Positions 9,334 through 17,992 of a stretch of DNA of 64,000 nucleotides are shown here, piece by piece (position 1 is the first letter of the stretch; every line of letters starts with the position of its first letter). Position numbers and translations under genes: made by a program. The notes beneath the pieces are model-generated. The model did no database searches. It had not been told where the DNA came from and was given only the letters and a program-made list of their open reading frames with translations. Origin of the DNA: UBA10324 sp038326325 (GTDB lineage Bacteria > Bacteroidota > Bacteroidia > Chitinophagales > UBA10324). Location: the NCBI GenBank assembly GCA_038326325.1, contig JBBQJW010000014.1, positions 29,457 through 93,456 on the forward strand. Reading direction: 5' to 3'.

Positions 9334-10359
9334 GGTTATGAATTTTTGTGAAACCCAAACTTACCGTTCGTGAAATGTGGTTTCCAAATTTATTTTTTGT
9401 GGTCTTTTACTTTTTAACATTGAAAAAAAATCGTGTTATTATTTTTTATATTTTCGCAACCCTTTCCCCCGAAAAAAGCAAAAAAACAGCAATTTTATTT
9501 TCTATGTCTGTAAAAAAGGGTGACCGAAACCATACTTAAAATATTTATTTTTTTAGTTCATTTTTTAACTGGTTTTAAGCAATAAAACGATACAGTTTTA
9601 TCTGTTTAGGGCACTGTAACAGTTTATTTGAGCGGCAGGACAAATACAATTTTCGCCTTACTCACTGCTTACTTTCTTAGTTTCATACCTTAGAAACCCT
9701 CCATTTAATGTTTGAAAGAGTGATTCAATGGTTACTCTTTGTTTTTCGTATCGCTGAAATGCTGAATCACATGTATGAGAGCCACATTCATTTCCTGAAA
9801 TAAATCATCTAAAGCAATGAATTGCACTTTCATTGATTGCAACAAAGCAATTGAAGCAATGAAATTATTATTGCTTGGCTAGTTTTTAGCCATTTAATGT
9901 TTGAATTGAACATTCTGAATATCATAACAGTCAGTAAAAGCAATGAATTAAAAATTCGTTACTGCGCTTTTTGGTTCGCATTGCGATTGCCGGACTATGA
10001 CCGATAATTATCTGCGATGAAGTTGACTTAACAAAGTCGGGTATGCAACCGAAACCAATTGGCAATTTAATTATTATTAACCCCAATGAAAGTAAGAGTA
10101 TTCAAAAAAAATTCATAGCAACATATTGAAAACAATATTGGAGGTTTTAAAAAACGCTAGGGTTGTGCTCCGGTAGTTTCACATGAAAGTAATTTTAATA
10201 CACAGCTTGCTTGCTTGATAAAGGTACTGCTGTGGAGTGAAGCTGGTAACACGAAAAAAAAATGAAAGAGTGTTTTTGTCAATGCGTTGTTTTTCCATAG
10301 CAAAGTGTCTATCTAAAATTTACCTTTACTTCTTAAAAAACAAAAAATATTTCATAAAT
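9334..10359. other. ~1 kb AT-rich stretch without a convincing gene
   Basis: Open frames here are short, of skewed composition and lack neighbours. A 63-codon plus-strand frame at 9348-9539 is mostly poly-Lys/Phe from A/T runs and is not accepted. A CTGTAACAG motif lies at 9614-9622. Around 9690-9890 short Asn/Gln-type frames on the minus strand may be gene remnants, but I cannot assign them. The stretch forms the left border of the R-M and cassette-like region. Confidence 0.5.
9385..9392 (-). promoter_or_regulatory. Candidate -7 box of the fibronectin-like gene
   Basis: On the minus strand the word TAAATTTG matches the Bacteroidota -7 consensus TAnnTTTG, about 50 bp upstream of the ATG at 9333. 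A clear -33 TTTG at the usual spacing is not evident, so support is partial. Confidence 0.35.
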
Positions 10360-12537
10360 ATGAACCTAATTGAGAAAGGAATTGAGAAGAAACTTATCCG
10401 CTTTGATGAGGACAAAAACTTTGTAACCTATATTCATCAGAACAAAAGGCGGAGTTACATCAACCCCGAAGAAAAAGTTCAGGTAGAAACCTTTCTCACA
10501 CTCACCTTGATTTATGGTTATCCTGTAAACAGAATAAAGCAATTTGTTTCAGTGCAAATGGGTTCAGAAACAAAAGAGGCCGACATCATTGTTTACGCAG
10601 ACGATGAACTTGAAAGTCCTTACATAGTTGCAGAATGTAAAAAGGAAACCGTCACAGACCAAGAATTTAATAAAGCAGTTGACCAAGCATACAGTTACGC
10701 ATTTCCCGAAGGAGCAAAATATGTTTGGGTTACCAACCGTATCAAGAACGAGTATTACGAAGTCCCCGACAAGAAACCGAAAAGCAGAATTACTATTCCC
10801 GACATTCCACAGTTCGGAGTAAAAAAACTTGCACCGTATAAATATGTGAAAGGTGGTATTGCACAACCCGACTCTGACAAAGTAAGTGAACCCGAAGTTG
10901 AATACGGAACAAAACAAAAATTCTTTGAACTCCAAGTTGTAAGCGAAAACGAACTGACAAGAATTTTCATTCAGGCACACCAATCACTTTGGGGAGGCGG
11001 ACAACGAAAACCCGATGATGCGTTTGACGAATTCAACAAACTTATTTTTTGCAAACTCTGGGATGAAAAGCATCCACGAAAAGTTGGCGAAGCATATGAG
11101 TTTCAAATTTTCGCAGAAGAAACAGTTGAAGAATTAGCAGACCGTATTCATAAAATTTATGAGCAAGGGAAAAAGAAAGACACCGACAAAGAAGTTTTCA
11201 AAGAGGACATCAAACTCAAACCCGAAGAAATACAAACCATCGTAAAGTATCTGCAAAGAATTTACTTGCAGAAAACAGACCTTGACAGCAAAGGCAGAGC
11301 ATTTGAAACTTTTATGGGAAGTCATTTCCGTGGCGACTTCGGACAATTCTTTACACCAAGAGCAATCGTAAAATTTATTGTGGACACACTTTCAATAGAC
11401 AACAACTCACTGGTGCTTGACACAAGTTGCGGAAGTGGTGGCTTCTTACTTTACGCTTTAGATAAAGTCAGAGAGAAAGCAAACGAAATTTTTCCCAACT
11501 ACAAAACAGACCCCGACCAACGAGAAGAACACAGAAAATATTGGCATGACTTCGCAGAAAAAAACCTTTATGGCATTGAACTCAATGACGACATTGCACG
11601 AACCGCAAAAATGAATATGATTATTCACGATGACGGACACACCAATGTAATTGCAGCAGACGGACTTTTCAGCGATAAAGAATTACAAGCAAAATCGGGC
11701 AACAAAAATTTTATCTACAACACTTTTGATTACATCATTACCAATCCCCCTTTCGGTAGCAGCATTAAGCAAACCGAAAAGGCATATTTGGGATTGTATG
11801 ATTTAGGAGTTAAAGAGGTTGACTGGTTAGACATCAAAGCAGTTGTTACAGAAAAGAAAAAACCAAGAGACAGTCAAAGCACCGAAGTTTTATTTTTAGA
11901 ACAGTGCTATCATTTTTTAGTGGAACATGGTTACATAGCGATTGTAATTCCTGACGGAATTCTATCTAACAGCAGTATGCAATATGTAAGAGATAACCTT
12001 GAAGAACTTTATAGAATTGTTGCAGTGGTTTCATTACCGCAAACAGCTTTCACCGCCACAGGTGCGGGAGTTAAAAGTTCTGTTTTGTTTATGCGTAAAC
12101 ACAAAAGAAAAAACACAGATAAAATTTCTGCACAAAAAATTAAGTTGAAAGAGCAACTGAAAACGGATAGCAAATTTGTGGCAACGATTGAACAATACGA
12201 GAAAGAAAAAATTGCTGCTATCAAAAAGTTAGAAGAAGAAACAAAAAAGAAAAACCCGAAAGCATCAAAAAAAGAAATTGCAGAACTCATTCAAAACGAC
12301 AAAGGAAAGTTGCAAGCAACTTTCACTGTAAAGACCAATAACCTGAAAGAAGAAATGACCGAAAAGTATTTTGCTGCAAAGCAGCAAATACTTGACGACT
12401 ATCCCATCTTCATGGCAATAGCAGAGGACATTGGTTATGATGCAACAGGAAGAAACACCAACAACAACGAACTGCCAGCAATCGGAAATGAATTATCAAA
12501 GTTCATTGCACACATAAACAAAACTGAAAAGCAATGA
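10360..12537 (+). CDS. Restriction nuclease-N6-adenine methyltransferase fusion (type I/IIG-like RM subunit)
   Basis: A 725-residue product. Residues ~20-110 resemble the HSDR_N nuclease domain: Glu43, Asp75 and Glu92-Cys93-Lys94 form a PD-(D/E)xK site. An HsdM-type domain follows: SAM-binding motif I Asp-Thr-Ser-Cys-Gly-Ser-Gly-Gly starting at Asp354, and the adenine-methylase motif Asn-Pro-Pro-Phe at 462-465. The last ~130 residues include a Lys/Glu-rich coiled coil. It would both cut and methylate DNA once joined to the specificity subunit, with which it overlaps by four bases. I chose the ATG at 10360; a GTG at 10237 adds 41 residues of unlike composition. Codon use (many C-ending codons) differs from the core genes and suggests acquisition. 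No HsdR motor gene is nearby. Confidence 0.88.
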   Translation: MNLIEKGIEKKLIRFDEDKNFVTYIHQNKRRSYINPEEKVQVETFLTLTLIYGYPVNRIKQFVSVQMGSETKEADIIVYADDELESPYIVAECKKETVTDQEFNKAVDQAYSYAFPEGAKYVWVTNRIKNEYYEVPDKKPKSRITIPDIPQFGVKKLAPYKYVKGGIAQPDSDKVSEPEVEYGTKQKFFELQVVSENELTRIFIQAHQSLWGGGQRKPDDAFDEFNKLIFCKLWDEKHPRKVGEAYEFQIFAEETVEELADRIHKIYEQGKKKDTDKEVFKEDIKLKPEEIQTIVKYLQRIYLQKTDLDSKGRAFETFMGSHFRGDFGQFFTPRAIVKFIVDTLSIDNNSLVLDTSCGSGGFLLYALDKVREKANEIFPNYKTDPDQREEHRKYWHDFAEKNLYGIELNDDIARTAKMNMIIHDDGHTNVIAADGLFSDKELQAKSGNKNFIYNTFDYIITNPPFGSSIKQTEKAYLGLYDLGVKEVDWLDIKAVVTEKKKPRDSQSTEVLFLEQCYHFLVEHGYIAIVIPDGILSNSSMQYVRDNLEELYRIVAVVSLPQTAFTATGAGVKSSVLFMRKHKRKNTDKISAQKIKLKEQLKTDSKFVATIEQYEKEKIAAIKKLEEETKKKNPKASKKEIAELIQNDKGKLQATFTVKTNNLKEEMTEKYFAAKQQILDDYPIFMAIAEDIGYDATGRNTNNNELPAIGNELSKFIAHINKTEKQ

Positions 12538-13958
12538 GCGCATTTACCATTTCACAAAAACTAAATCCCGATAAAGTTTTTCTTGTTCGCAAAAGCGAAC
12601 TTGAAAAACGCATTGACCCTTTTTATTATGTTCCTTCATTAGTTGCATTAGAGAAAAAAGTTTTGGCTAAAAAGCCAAAACGACTTCGTGATTATGTAAC
12701 TGAAATTGCAAGCGGAGCAACGCCAAAGACAACTGAAAGCGAAAAGTATTACACTGAAAAGGAAAACGGCAAGCCGTTTTTACGAGTGCAAAACCTTTCG
12801 CCAACTGGAATTTTAGAATTTGACGATTGCAAATACATAAACGAGGAAACACACAGTGGAATGTTGAAACGCAGTCAGGTTTTCGGAAATGATTTGTTGG
12901 TAAAGATTACAGGAGTTGGAAGAATGGCAGTTGCATCCGTAGCACCCGAAGGTTTTGAGGGCAACATCAATCAACACATTTGCGTAATCAAAACAGGAAG
13001 CAAAGAAATGAGTGAAACGCTTGCAGCGTTTCTCAATTCCGACATCGGAGAAAAACTTGCAACAAGGAGAAGCACAGGCGGAACACGACCTGCACTTGAT
13101 TACCCTGCTTTACTTTCTATTCCAATTATCAACGACCCAAGAGTTTTACAAATCAGTAGAAAAGTAATTGAGCAGAAAACAAAAAACGAAAACGAAGCAT
13201 CAAAACTTCTAAGCAGCATTGATAATTATTTATTGAAAGAGTTGGGAATTACTTTACCTACTCCACCCGAAAACATTTTGAAGAATAGAATTTACACTAC
13301 TTCCATAAAATCAATTTCGGGAAATCGTTTTGACCCTTTCTTTCATCAACAAAAATTCATAGACAACCTTCAAGCAATTCATAAAGGAAAGTTTCCAGTA
13401 AAACCACTTCGTGAAATTATTTCAGGTAATCTGATTAAAGGAACTTTGCCGAACCAAACGGAAAAGGAAGGAAACAATTCAGTAGTTCAAATCAATTGCA
13501 TAAATGCAGATGGAACAATTTCGCTTGACGAACTTCTAACGGCAAAAGATATTTTTAGCAAAGAGCAGAAGTTACAGCAAGGAGATGTGTTAGTAGTAAT
13601 CACAGGTGCAACGATTGGAAAAATTGCACAGTGGAATTATGAAGGCGAATATTTTTTAGGTGGCGATATTGTAAAGTTTCAGACAAATTCTTTAGCAGAT
13701 AATTCTTTTGTGTTTCATTTTTTGCGTAGCACATTAAGCCAAACAGAAATCAAACGAAACATTACAGGTGCAACAAACGGACATTTAGCCCCCGAAGATG
13801 TAAGTCATTTTCCAATTCCAATTCCACCGCCTACCAAACAAAAGGAAATTGCAGAACACATTAACGGATTAAGACAACAAGCACAGCAACTGAAAAACAA
13901 AACCAATGATGCACTTAAAAAAGCAAGTGAAGAGATTGAAAAAATTTTAATCGGATAG
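12534..13958 (+). CDS. hsdS: Type I-style specificity subunit HsdS
   Basis: A 474-residue protein with two target-recognition domains, each followed by a helical spacer. The duplicated architecture shows in the paired motifs Arg-Ile-Asp-Pro-Phe-Tyr (near residue 26) and Arg-Phe-Asp-Pro-Phe-Phe (near 263), and in the two Gly-Ala-Thr loop segments. The C-terminus is a helix rich in Gln, Lys and Glu. It sets the bipartite DNA target for the fused nuclease-methylase. The ATG overlaps the upstream TGA (ATGA), which indicates translational coupling. Length is within the usual range for HsdS. Confidence 0.9.
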   Translation: MSAFTISQKLNPDKVFLVRKSELEKRIDPFYYVPSLVALEKKVLAKKPKRLRDYVTEIASGATPKTTESEKYYTEKENGKPFLRVQNLSPTGILEFDDCKYINEETHSGMLKRSQVFGNDLLVKITGVGRMAVASVAPEGFEGNINQHICVIKTGSKEMSETLAAFLNSDIGEKLATRRSTGGTRPALDYPALLSIPIINDPRVLQISRKVIEQKTKNENEASKLLSSIDNYLLKELGITLPTPPENILKNRIYTTSIKSISGNRFDPFFHQQKFIDNLQAIHKGKFPVKPLREIISGNLIKGTLPNQTEKEGNNSVVQINCINADGTISLDELLTAKDIFSKEQKLQQGDVLVVITGATIGKIAQWNYEGEYFLGGDIVKFQTNSLADNSFVFHFLRSTLSQTEIKRNITGATNGHLAPEDVSHFPIPIPPPTKQKEIAEHINGLRQQAQQLKNKTNDALKKASEEIEKILIG

Positions 13959-13961
13959 AAT

Positions 13962-14360
13962 ATGGTAATCGTAATTGTAAGATGGTATATTAAAGAAGGG
14001 AAAGACGAAAAGTTCAAAGCCAAATGGCAAGGCATGAAACCAAAATCAAAAGAAGGTTTGTTCCGAGAATTTTTTTCTAAACCAATTACATCATCGGTAG
14101 AAAAATATCACACACTTGATGTAGAGAGCAAGCACTACACAACTTATATCAATGTAGGTGTATGGAATTCTATTGAAGATTTTAATAAAGCAATTGGCTC
14201 TTTAATACTTGGGAGATTTGTTAATGAAAATCCTGAAAAGAAGGATATTGAGTTGATTGAAATTTTTGATTTTGAATTTAAACTTCGTGAAAGAATTGTA
14301 ATGGATGTAGAAAAAACAAGAGCAGGTGAATTTATTCTACCACCTGCCGACTTTGACTAA
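13962..14360 (+). CDS. Small hypothetical protein linked to the RM operon (ferredoxin-fold monooxygenase-like)
   Basis: A 132-residue soluble protein starting three bases after the hsdS stop, so almost certainly in the same operon. The N-terminal beta strand (Val-Ile-Val-Ile-Val-Arg-Trp-Tyr), the Lys-Glu-Gly-Lys-Asp-Glu-Lys-Phe helix and the Val-Trp-Asn-Ser-Ile-Glu-Asp-Phe segment recall antibiotic-biosynthesis-monooxygenase (ABM/dimeric alpha-beta barrel) proteins. The similarity is weak and the function unknown. It could also be a cassette gene that happens to follow hsdS. Just downstream the repeat region begins. Confidence 0.65.
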   Translation: MVIVIVRWYIKEGKDEKFKAKWQGMKPKSKEGLFREFFSKPITSSVEKYHTLDVESKHYTTYINVGVWNSIEDFNKAIGSLILGRFVNENPEKKDIELIEIFDFEFKLRERIVMDVEKTRAGEFILPPADFD

Positions 14361-14450
14361 TCCTGCTCCGTTGTTGGTACCCTTCCCGTTGTCTGGTCTC
14401 CCGACCGACAACCAATTAGCACGGGACAGAGCTGTAACAGTTGCCTGAAC

Positions 14451-14553
14451 CAGTTGCGGGCGATTTATTCAATTTATTTTTTTTGTTTTAATTGCATTTC
14501 ATGATTGCTTCGCAGTTGCAATCGCACGCAATTAAAAAATAAGATTTGTAATC
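14451..14553 (+). repeat. Array repeat, copy 1
   Basis: The core starts CAGTTGCGGGCGATTTATTC, runs through a T-rich stretch, then an imperfect inverted repeat (AATTGC ... GATTGC-TTCGCAGTT-GCAATC ... GCAATT), and ends AAAAAATAAGATTTGTAATC. Five further copies in the same orientation occur up to 21213. It lies between the RM operon and the DsrE-like gene. Confidence 0.85.
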
Positions 14554-14697
14554 ATGGAGCGGGTCACAGTAGTGTAACAGTTATCTGAACCGCGATTAAA
14601 CAGATTATGAGATTAACTTTGATTGCGGATAACTATTCTGAAGCACAGCGTGAAGCCAAATAAAACAAACAGGTCGTATGAATAAACTTCATTTATC

Positions 14698-14716
14698 CCT
14701 GCCTGCGGCAGGCAGG
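14698..14716. repeat. Perfect 19-base palindrome
   Basis: CCTGCCTGC-G-GCAGGCAGG, a GC-rich hairpin in otherwise AT-rich DNA. It is preceded by ACTTCATTTATC and followed by CCTTATGCG. A one-mismatch copy in the same setting is at 17879-17897. It forms the right half of the full repeat unit in copies 1 and 2. Confidence 0.8.
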
Positions 14717-14778
14717 CCTTATGCGTTTGCAGCAAGTATTTGGCGACATCGTAATTTGAAACTTACTAACTTTGACAA

Positions 14779-15099
14779 ATGAAAATAGGGCTTGTAATAT
14801 CAACCAACGACAGCGAGACAGTTTGGAATGCTTTCCGCTTCGGAAATTTTTCGCTCGGGAAAAATGAATCAGTAAAAGTTTTTCTAATCGGCAAAGGTGT
14901 TGAGGCGGAAAGCGTGAGCAACGAAAAATTCAACATCATTGAGCAGATGGAAAAATTTGTGCAACTGAAGGGAGTAATCTATGCCTGCGGAACTTGTTTC
15001 AAAATCCGAAACTCAAGCGGAACAGAAATGTGTCCGCTTTCAACAATGAATGACCTTTACGAAATCATGAATGAATCTGACAAACTTTTAACTTTCTGA
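14779..15099 (+). CDS. DsrE/DsrF-like small sulfur-relay family protein
   Basis: 106 residues with the DsrE-type alpha/beta fold: an N-terminal strand (Met-Lys-Ile-Gly-Leu-Val-Ile-Ser), a Val-Phe-Leu-Ile-Gly-Lys-Gly strand-turn, and Ala-Cys70-Gly-Thr-Cys73-Phe-Lys-Ile-Arg, where family members carry their active cysteine. Cys85 is a third cysteine. DsrE-family proteins pass sulfur or bind small ligands in the cytoplasm; the exact role here is unknown. The next gene starts three bases after the stop, so the two are co-transcribed. It lies in the repeat-bounded array, with a non-core base composition. Confidence 0.75.
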   Translation: MKIGLVISTNDSETVWNAFRFGNFSLGKNESVKVFLIGKGVEAESVSNEKFNIIEQMEKFVQLKGVIYACGTCFKIRNSSGTEMCPLSTMNDLYEIMNESDKLLTF

Positions 15100-15101
15100 C
15101 A

Positions 15102-15692
15102 ATGGACAATCTTTATCAAGTTTTAAAGTTGTGGCATATTATCAGTTTTGTATTTATGTCCATTCCGCTTTTCAATCTCATTGTTGTTAACGAACGGACA
15201 TTGATGGGAACGAAATATAATTTCGGAACCGACAGTTTCATGGAAAACATTATCAGGCACGGAGCAGTTCGCTGTTATGTTTTTCAATTATCAGTTTTCA
15301 TTTCTGGAATTCTTTTACTCGTTTTTGGACAGATGGGCATACAAGCAATCTGGACAAATTATATTCTTCTCGCAAAAACAGTTTTGCTTTTTACACTCAT
15401 GGGTTTGCTTTCTTATGTCCACCTTTCTCTTCAACCAAAAATTGACAGTTTCTTTAAAAACATCACAGCGGAAACAAATGTGCCTGATAATTTTCTTGCT
15501 TCAGTAAAACCGTTTCGAGTATTTCGCAAACGACTTGCAACAGTTTGTTTATTTCTCGTCCTCACAACTATCATACTCGGAATGCAAGTTTATGCTCCGT
15601 TCAGTTTGACACTAAATATAATTCTCATCGGACTTGCCGGACTTTTTGCATGGCGTGTAAACAAGACATTGATACTATTTGGCTGGCTGTGA
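15102..15692 (+). CDS. Integral membrane protein (4 TM, DUF2269-like)
   Basis: 196 residues with four predicted membrane helices, near residues 8-28, 63-83, 88-110 and 145-190 (the last region may hold two). The first carries Lys-Leu-Trp-His-Ile-Ile-Ser-Phe, as in DUF2269/CopD-like inner-membrane proteins with a conserved His. It is coupled to the DsrE-like gene. No function can be assigned; the pairing with a sulfur-relay protein could mean a shared redox job, but that is inference. Confidence 0.65.
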   Translation: MDNLYQVLKLWHIISFVFMSIPLFNLIVVNERTLMGTKYNFGTDSFMENIIRHGAVRCYVFQLSVFISGILLLVFGQMGIQAIWTNYILLAKTVLLFTLMGLLSYVHLSLQPKIDSFFKNITAETNVPDNFLASVKPFRVFRKRLATVCLFLVLTTIILGMQVYAPFSLTLNIILIGLAGLFAWRVNKTLILFGWL

Positions 15693-15780
15693 TGATTAAC
15701 AGAAATTAGAGTGATGACAATAACAGAAAGATGCAAATTCTCTCCCACCCAATTAATTCCGCTCTTGTTAGTGTTCCTCT

Positions 15781-15843
15781 TTTTCGCCCCAACAAATTCA
15801 CCTGAAACGGATTCGGTGTTACACTACACATTATACCATCACT
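15781..15843 (+). repeat. 62-63 bp direct repeat, left copy, flanking the T9SS cargo gene
   Basis: The segment reads from about TTTTCGCCCCAACA to CATTATACCATCACT, includes GTGTTACAC (15816-15824), and recurs at 17661-17722 in the same orientation with few differences. The last ~34 bases are identical. The two copies enclose the gene 15989-17626. Confidence 0.85.
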
Positions 15844-15988
15844 GTAAATCGTTCTTAATGGCAAACCTCCCTCTCTGAAAGACTTTTCTTTGTAAAGAAT
15901 GCTTACAATTGTTGTGTTCTTAATTGTCTAATTTGTTCAATTTTAATATTTCCTATATTGCAGAACAATTTTCCATTAATTTGTTTTT

Positions 15989-17626
15989 ATGAAAAAAATT
16001 TACTTTACCGTTTTACTTTTAATGCTTTGCACGGGTTCCATTTTTTCGCAAACCATACATTATAAGGAAATATTGCAAGCTCCTGGTCGTGAGGAGCCAA
16101 TAAGCATTATACCTGCAGCAGGAGGCGGCTTTTATCTTTATGGGTACACGAAAAGCAGTGGCTTCGGATTATATGATTTGTACATCATCCGCACAAATGC
16201 TGACGGTCAGCAATTGTGGTGGAAAAATTACGGCTCTTACATGGAGGAATTGACCTCAAGTAGTTTTACGATTTGGGGGATTCCGGGCTTTACGCTTTTG
16301 CAACAGGATGACAACAACCTGCTTGCATCGTTTTCATACGAAGATACTACGCTTTTACCAGGGTCGGCACATACTGCAATTTTAAAATTAGATTCGTCCG
16401 GAAACATTCTCTCGCAGCACCCTTATAAATTCTCCGGCTCTTCTGCCTCGGCGCAAATAATAAAAAGCAGATTTATCCCCAATGAATATTTTATGCTCGT
16501 TGATGATTACGGCGGAAACGACCGGCCGGTGGTTGCTAAAATTAATGCCGCAGGCGATATCATTGCTGCTTATAATCCTCCAAACGGGTTGTGGAAGCAC
16601 CCGGTATCATTCGCACAGACAACAGACAAAGGTTTTATCATTTCAGGAACACAGGAATATGGCGCTGATTATTGCTGGCTTATTAAAACGGATTCTATAG
16701 GTAACAGGCAATGGGCTGTGGCTGTTGATTCAGGTTACATCTTTCAATCTTATGGCAGCACTGTTGTGGAAACGGCAGGGGGAAATTATCTATTGACCAT
16801 TTTTTATAGCGGAATGCCAAATGGTGAAGCTATTATTAAACTGGATCATTCAGGAAATAAAATATGGGCGAAAAATATTGTATCGCTCACCACTGATACT
16901 ATTTCCTCAGGTAGATTTTATGAAATTAATTCAAATAAATATGCAGTTGTTTGTGCAAAAAAAGTAACAGGCATTAATGAATACAAAACAGTGATAGCTA
17001 TCATGGATTCATCGGGCAATATTCAATCGGGCAAGTTTTTAGATTTTGGAAACAACAACAGCCCTCACGCTTTATGTTTTACACCGAACAATGAGATAGG
17101 ATTCATCGGCTATTGGAATCCGGGCACTTCTTCTGATATTTTATTCGGATTAACCAATATGAACAGTTCTAATGAATGCTTCGAAAGCACTTATAACCTC
17201 CAATCAGTAAATAAAGCTATCGGAGTTTATATTGACAATCAATTTATAACAGGACAGCCGATTACAAGCACAACAGGTCCGATTGATTCATTATTGGTTT
17301 CAAGTGGGTGGCCAGATTCTGTCTTATGTACTACGGCACTTGCTGTTGAAAATATAAAAGATGATATGCTCCACCTGTCGGCTTATCCTAATCCTGCTGA
17401 CCAATATGCAGTGATTAGTTTTTTACCTGGTGCCGGAAACCAGCAACCTGTATTGGATAAAGCGGTAATAAGAATTTTTGATGTGATGGGAAAAGAAATT
17501 TATTTATACCCTTCAGCATATTCAAACCAAATGGTTCAAACTTCAAACCTGTCCGACGGAATTTATTTTGTTCAGTTGCAAACTGGAAGTAAAACTGCAA
17601 ATCTTAAGTTAATGGTGTTACATTAA
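15989..17626 (+). CDS. Secreted protein with type IX (Por) C-terminal sorting domain
   Basis: 545 residues. An N-terminal signal peptide (Lys-Lys-Ile then a hydrophobic run to Ser-Gln near residue 21) is followed by a ~430-residue beta-rich region. That region has recurring Asp-Ser-x-Gly-Asn/Ile-x turns and Leu-Asp-x-Ser-Gly-Asn repeats, as in propeller-like T9SS cargo. The last ~80 residues form a type A sorting domain: Ala-Tyr-Pro-Asn-Pro-Ala, Ile-Phe-Asp-Val-Met-Gly-Lys-Glu, and Leu-Ser-Asp-Gly-Ile-Tyr-Phe-Val-Gln-Leu near the end. The product should be secreted and anchored at the cell surface. The stop lies next to a TGTTACA word. The gene is bracketed by a 62-bp direct repeat. Confidence 0.88.
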   Translation: MKKIYFTVLLLMLCTGSIFSQTIHYKEILQAPGREEPISIIPAAGGGFYLYGYTKSSGFGLYDLYIIRTNADGQQLWWKNYGSYMEELTSSSFTIWGIPGFTLLQQDDNNLLASFSYEDTTLLPGSAHTAILKLDSSGNILSQHPYKFSGSSASAQIIKSRFIPNEYFMLVDDYGGNDRPVVAKINAAGDIIAAYNPPNGLWKHPVSFAQTTDKGFIISGTQEYGADYCWLIKTDSIGNRQWAVAVDSGYIFQSYGSTVVETAGGNYLLTIFYSGMPNGEAIIKLDHSGNKIWAKNIVSLTTDTISSGRFYEINSNKYAVVCAKKVTGINEYKTVIAIMDSSGNIQSGKFLDFGNNNSPHALCFTPNNEIGFIGYWNPGTSSDILFGLTNMNSSNECFESTYNLQSVNKAIGVYIDNQFITGQPITSTTGPIDSLLVSSGWPDSVLCTTALAVENIKDDMLHLSAYPNPADQYAVISFLPGAGNQQPVLDKAVIRIFDVMGKEIYLYPSAYSNQMVQTSNLSDGIYFVQLQTGSKTANLKLMVLH

Positions 17627-17660
17627 TAATTTTTTCTTGAGAAGGATTTGTTAGTTGATC

Positions 17661-17722
17661 TTTTGTCCCAACAGTTTCACCTGAAAGGGAAGCTGTGTTA
17701 CACTACACATTATACCATCACT
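17661..17722 (+). repeat. 62-63 bp direct repeat, right copy
   Basis: Matches 15781-15843. The shared part includes CAACAnnTTCACCTGAAA and the block GTGTTACACTACACATTATA followed by CCATCACT. It starts 34 bp after the stop of the T9SS cargo gene. Confidence 0.85.
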
Positions 17723-17750
17723 CAATCTTCCTCTGAATCTCCCCTAGCCC

Positions 17751-17913
17751 GGTTGCGGGCGATTTATTCAATTTATTTTTTTAATTGCATTTCGTGATTG
17801 CTTCGCAGTTGCAATTGCACACAATTAAAAAATAATATTTGTAATCTTTATAGAATGAATTTTAAAACTTCGTTTATCCCTGCCTGCAGCAGTCAGGCCT
17901 TATGCGTTAGGCG
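17751..17913 (+). repeat. Array repeat, copy 2 (full unit)
   Basis: The core (GGTTGCGGGCGATTTATTC ... TTTGTAATC) is followed by CTTTATAGAATGAATTTTAA and AACTTCGTTTATCC, then the near-palindrome CCTGCCTGCAGCAGTCAGG (17879-17897) and CCTTATGCGTTAGGCGC. The GTTAGGC at the end matches the GTTRRRY box of integron attC sites. Confidence 0.85.
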
Positions 17914-17992
17914 CAAGCTTTAGGGGCACTGCTAACTTTGAAATGTCTTCAAAAAATAAAGGATAAATAAATTCGTTACAGCAGGAAATCAA

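Larger units (their letters stand above)
14361..14778. repeat. Repeat-dense gap: hairpins, two TGTAACAG sites, first array repeat
   Basis: No gene. In order it holds a 25-base hairpin at 14388-14412 (GTTGTC-GGTC / GACC-GACAAC), a CTGTAACAG at 14432-14440, the first ~100 bp repeat core at 14451-14553, a GTGTAACAG at 14572-14580, and a perfect 19-base palindrome at 14698-14716 (CCTGCCTGC-G-GCAGGCAGG) followed by CCTTATGCG. The two TGTAACAG words are each followed by a similar tail (AGTTnnCTGAACC). Confidence 0.7.
17627..17992. other. Gap holding the right direct repeat and array repeat copy 2
   Basis: No gene. It contains the right-hand 62-bp direct repeat (17661-17722), then the full-length array repeat copy 2 (17751-17913), and a short leader before the next gene with scattered Ala/Thr codons but no reading frame. 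Confidence 0.7.

Noticed and set aside
9348..9539. 63-codon plus-strand frame in the AT-rich gap
   Set aside because: Composition comes from A/T runs (Lys, Phe, Asn), there is no family resemblance, and it overlaps the promoter region of the minus-strand gene.
10237..10359. GTG-started N-terminal extension of the nuclease-methylase
   Set aside because: The 41 extra residues are Lys/Phe-rich and unlike the conserved start; the ATG at 10360 begins the recognisable domain.
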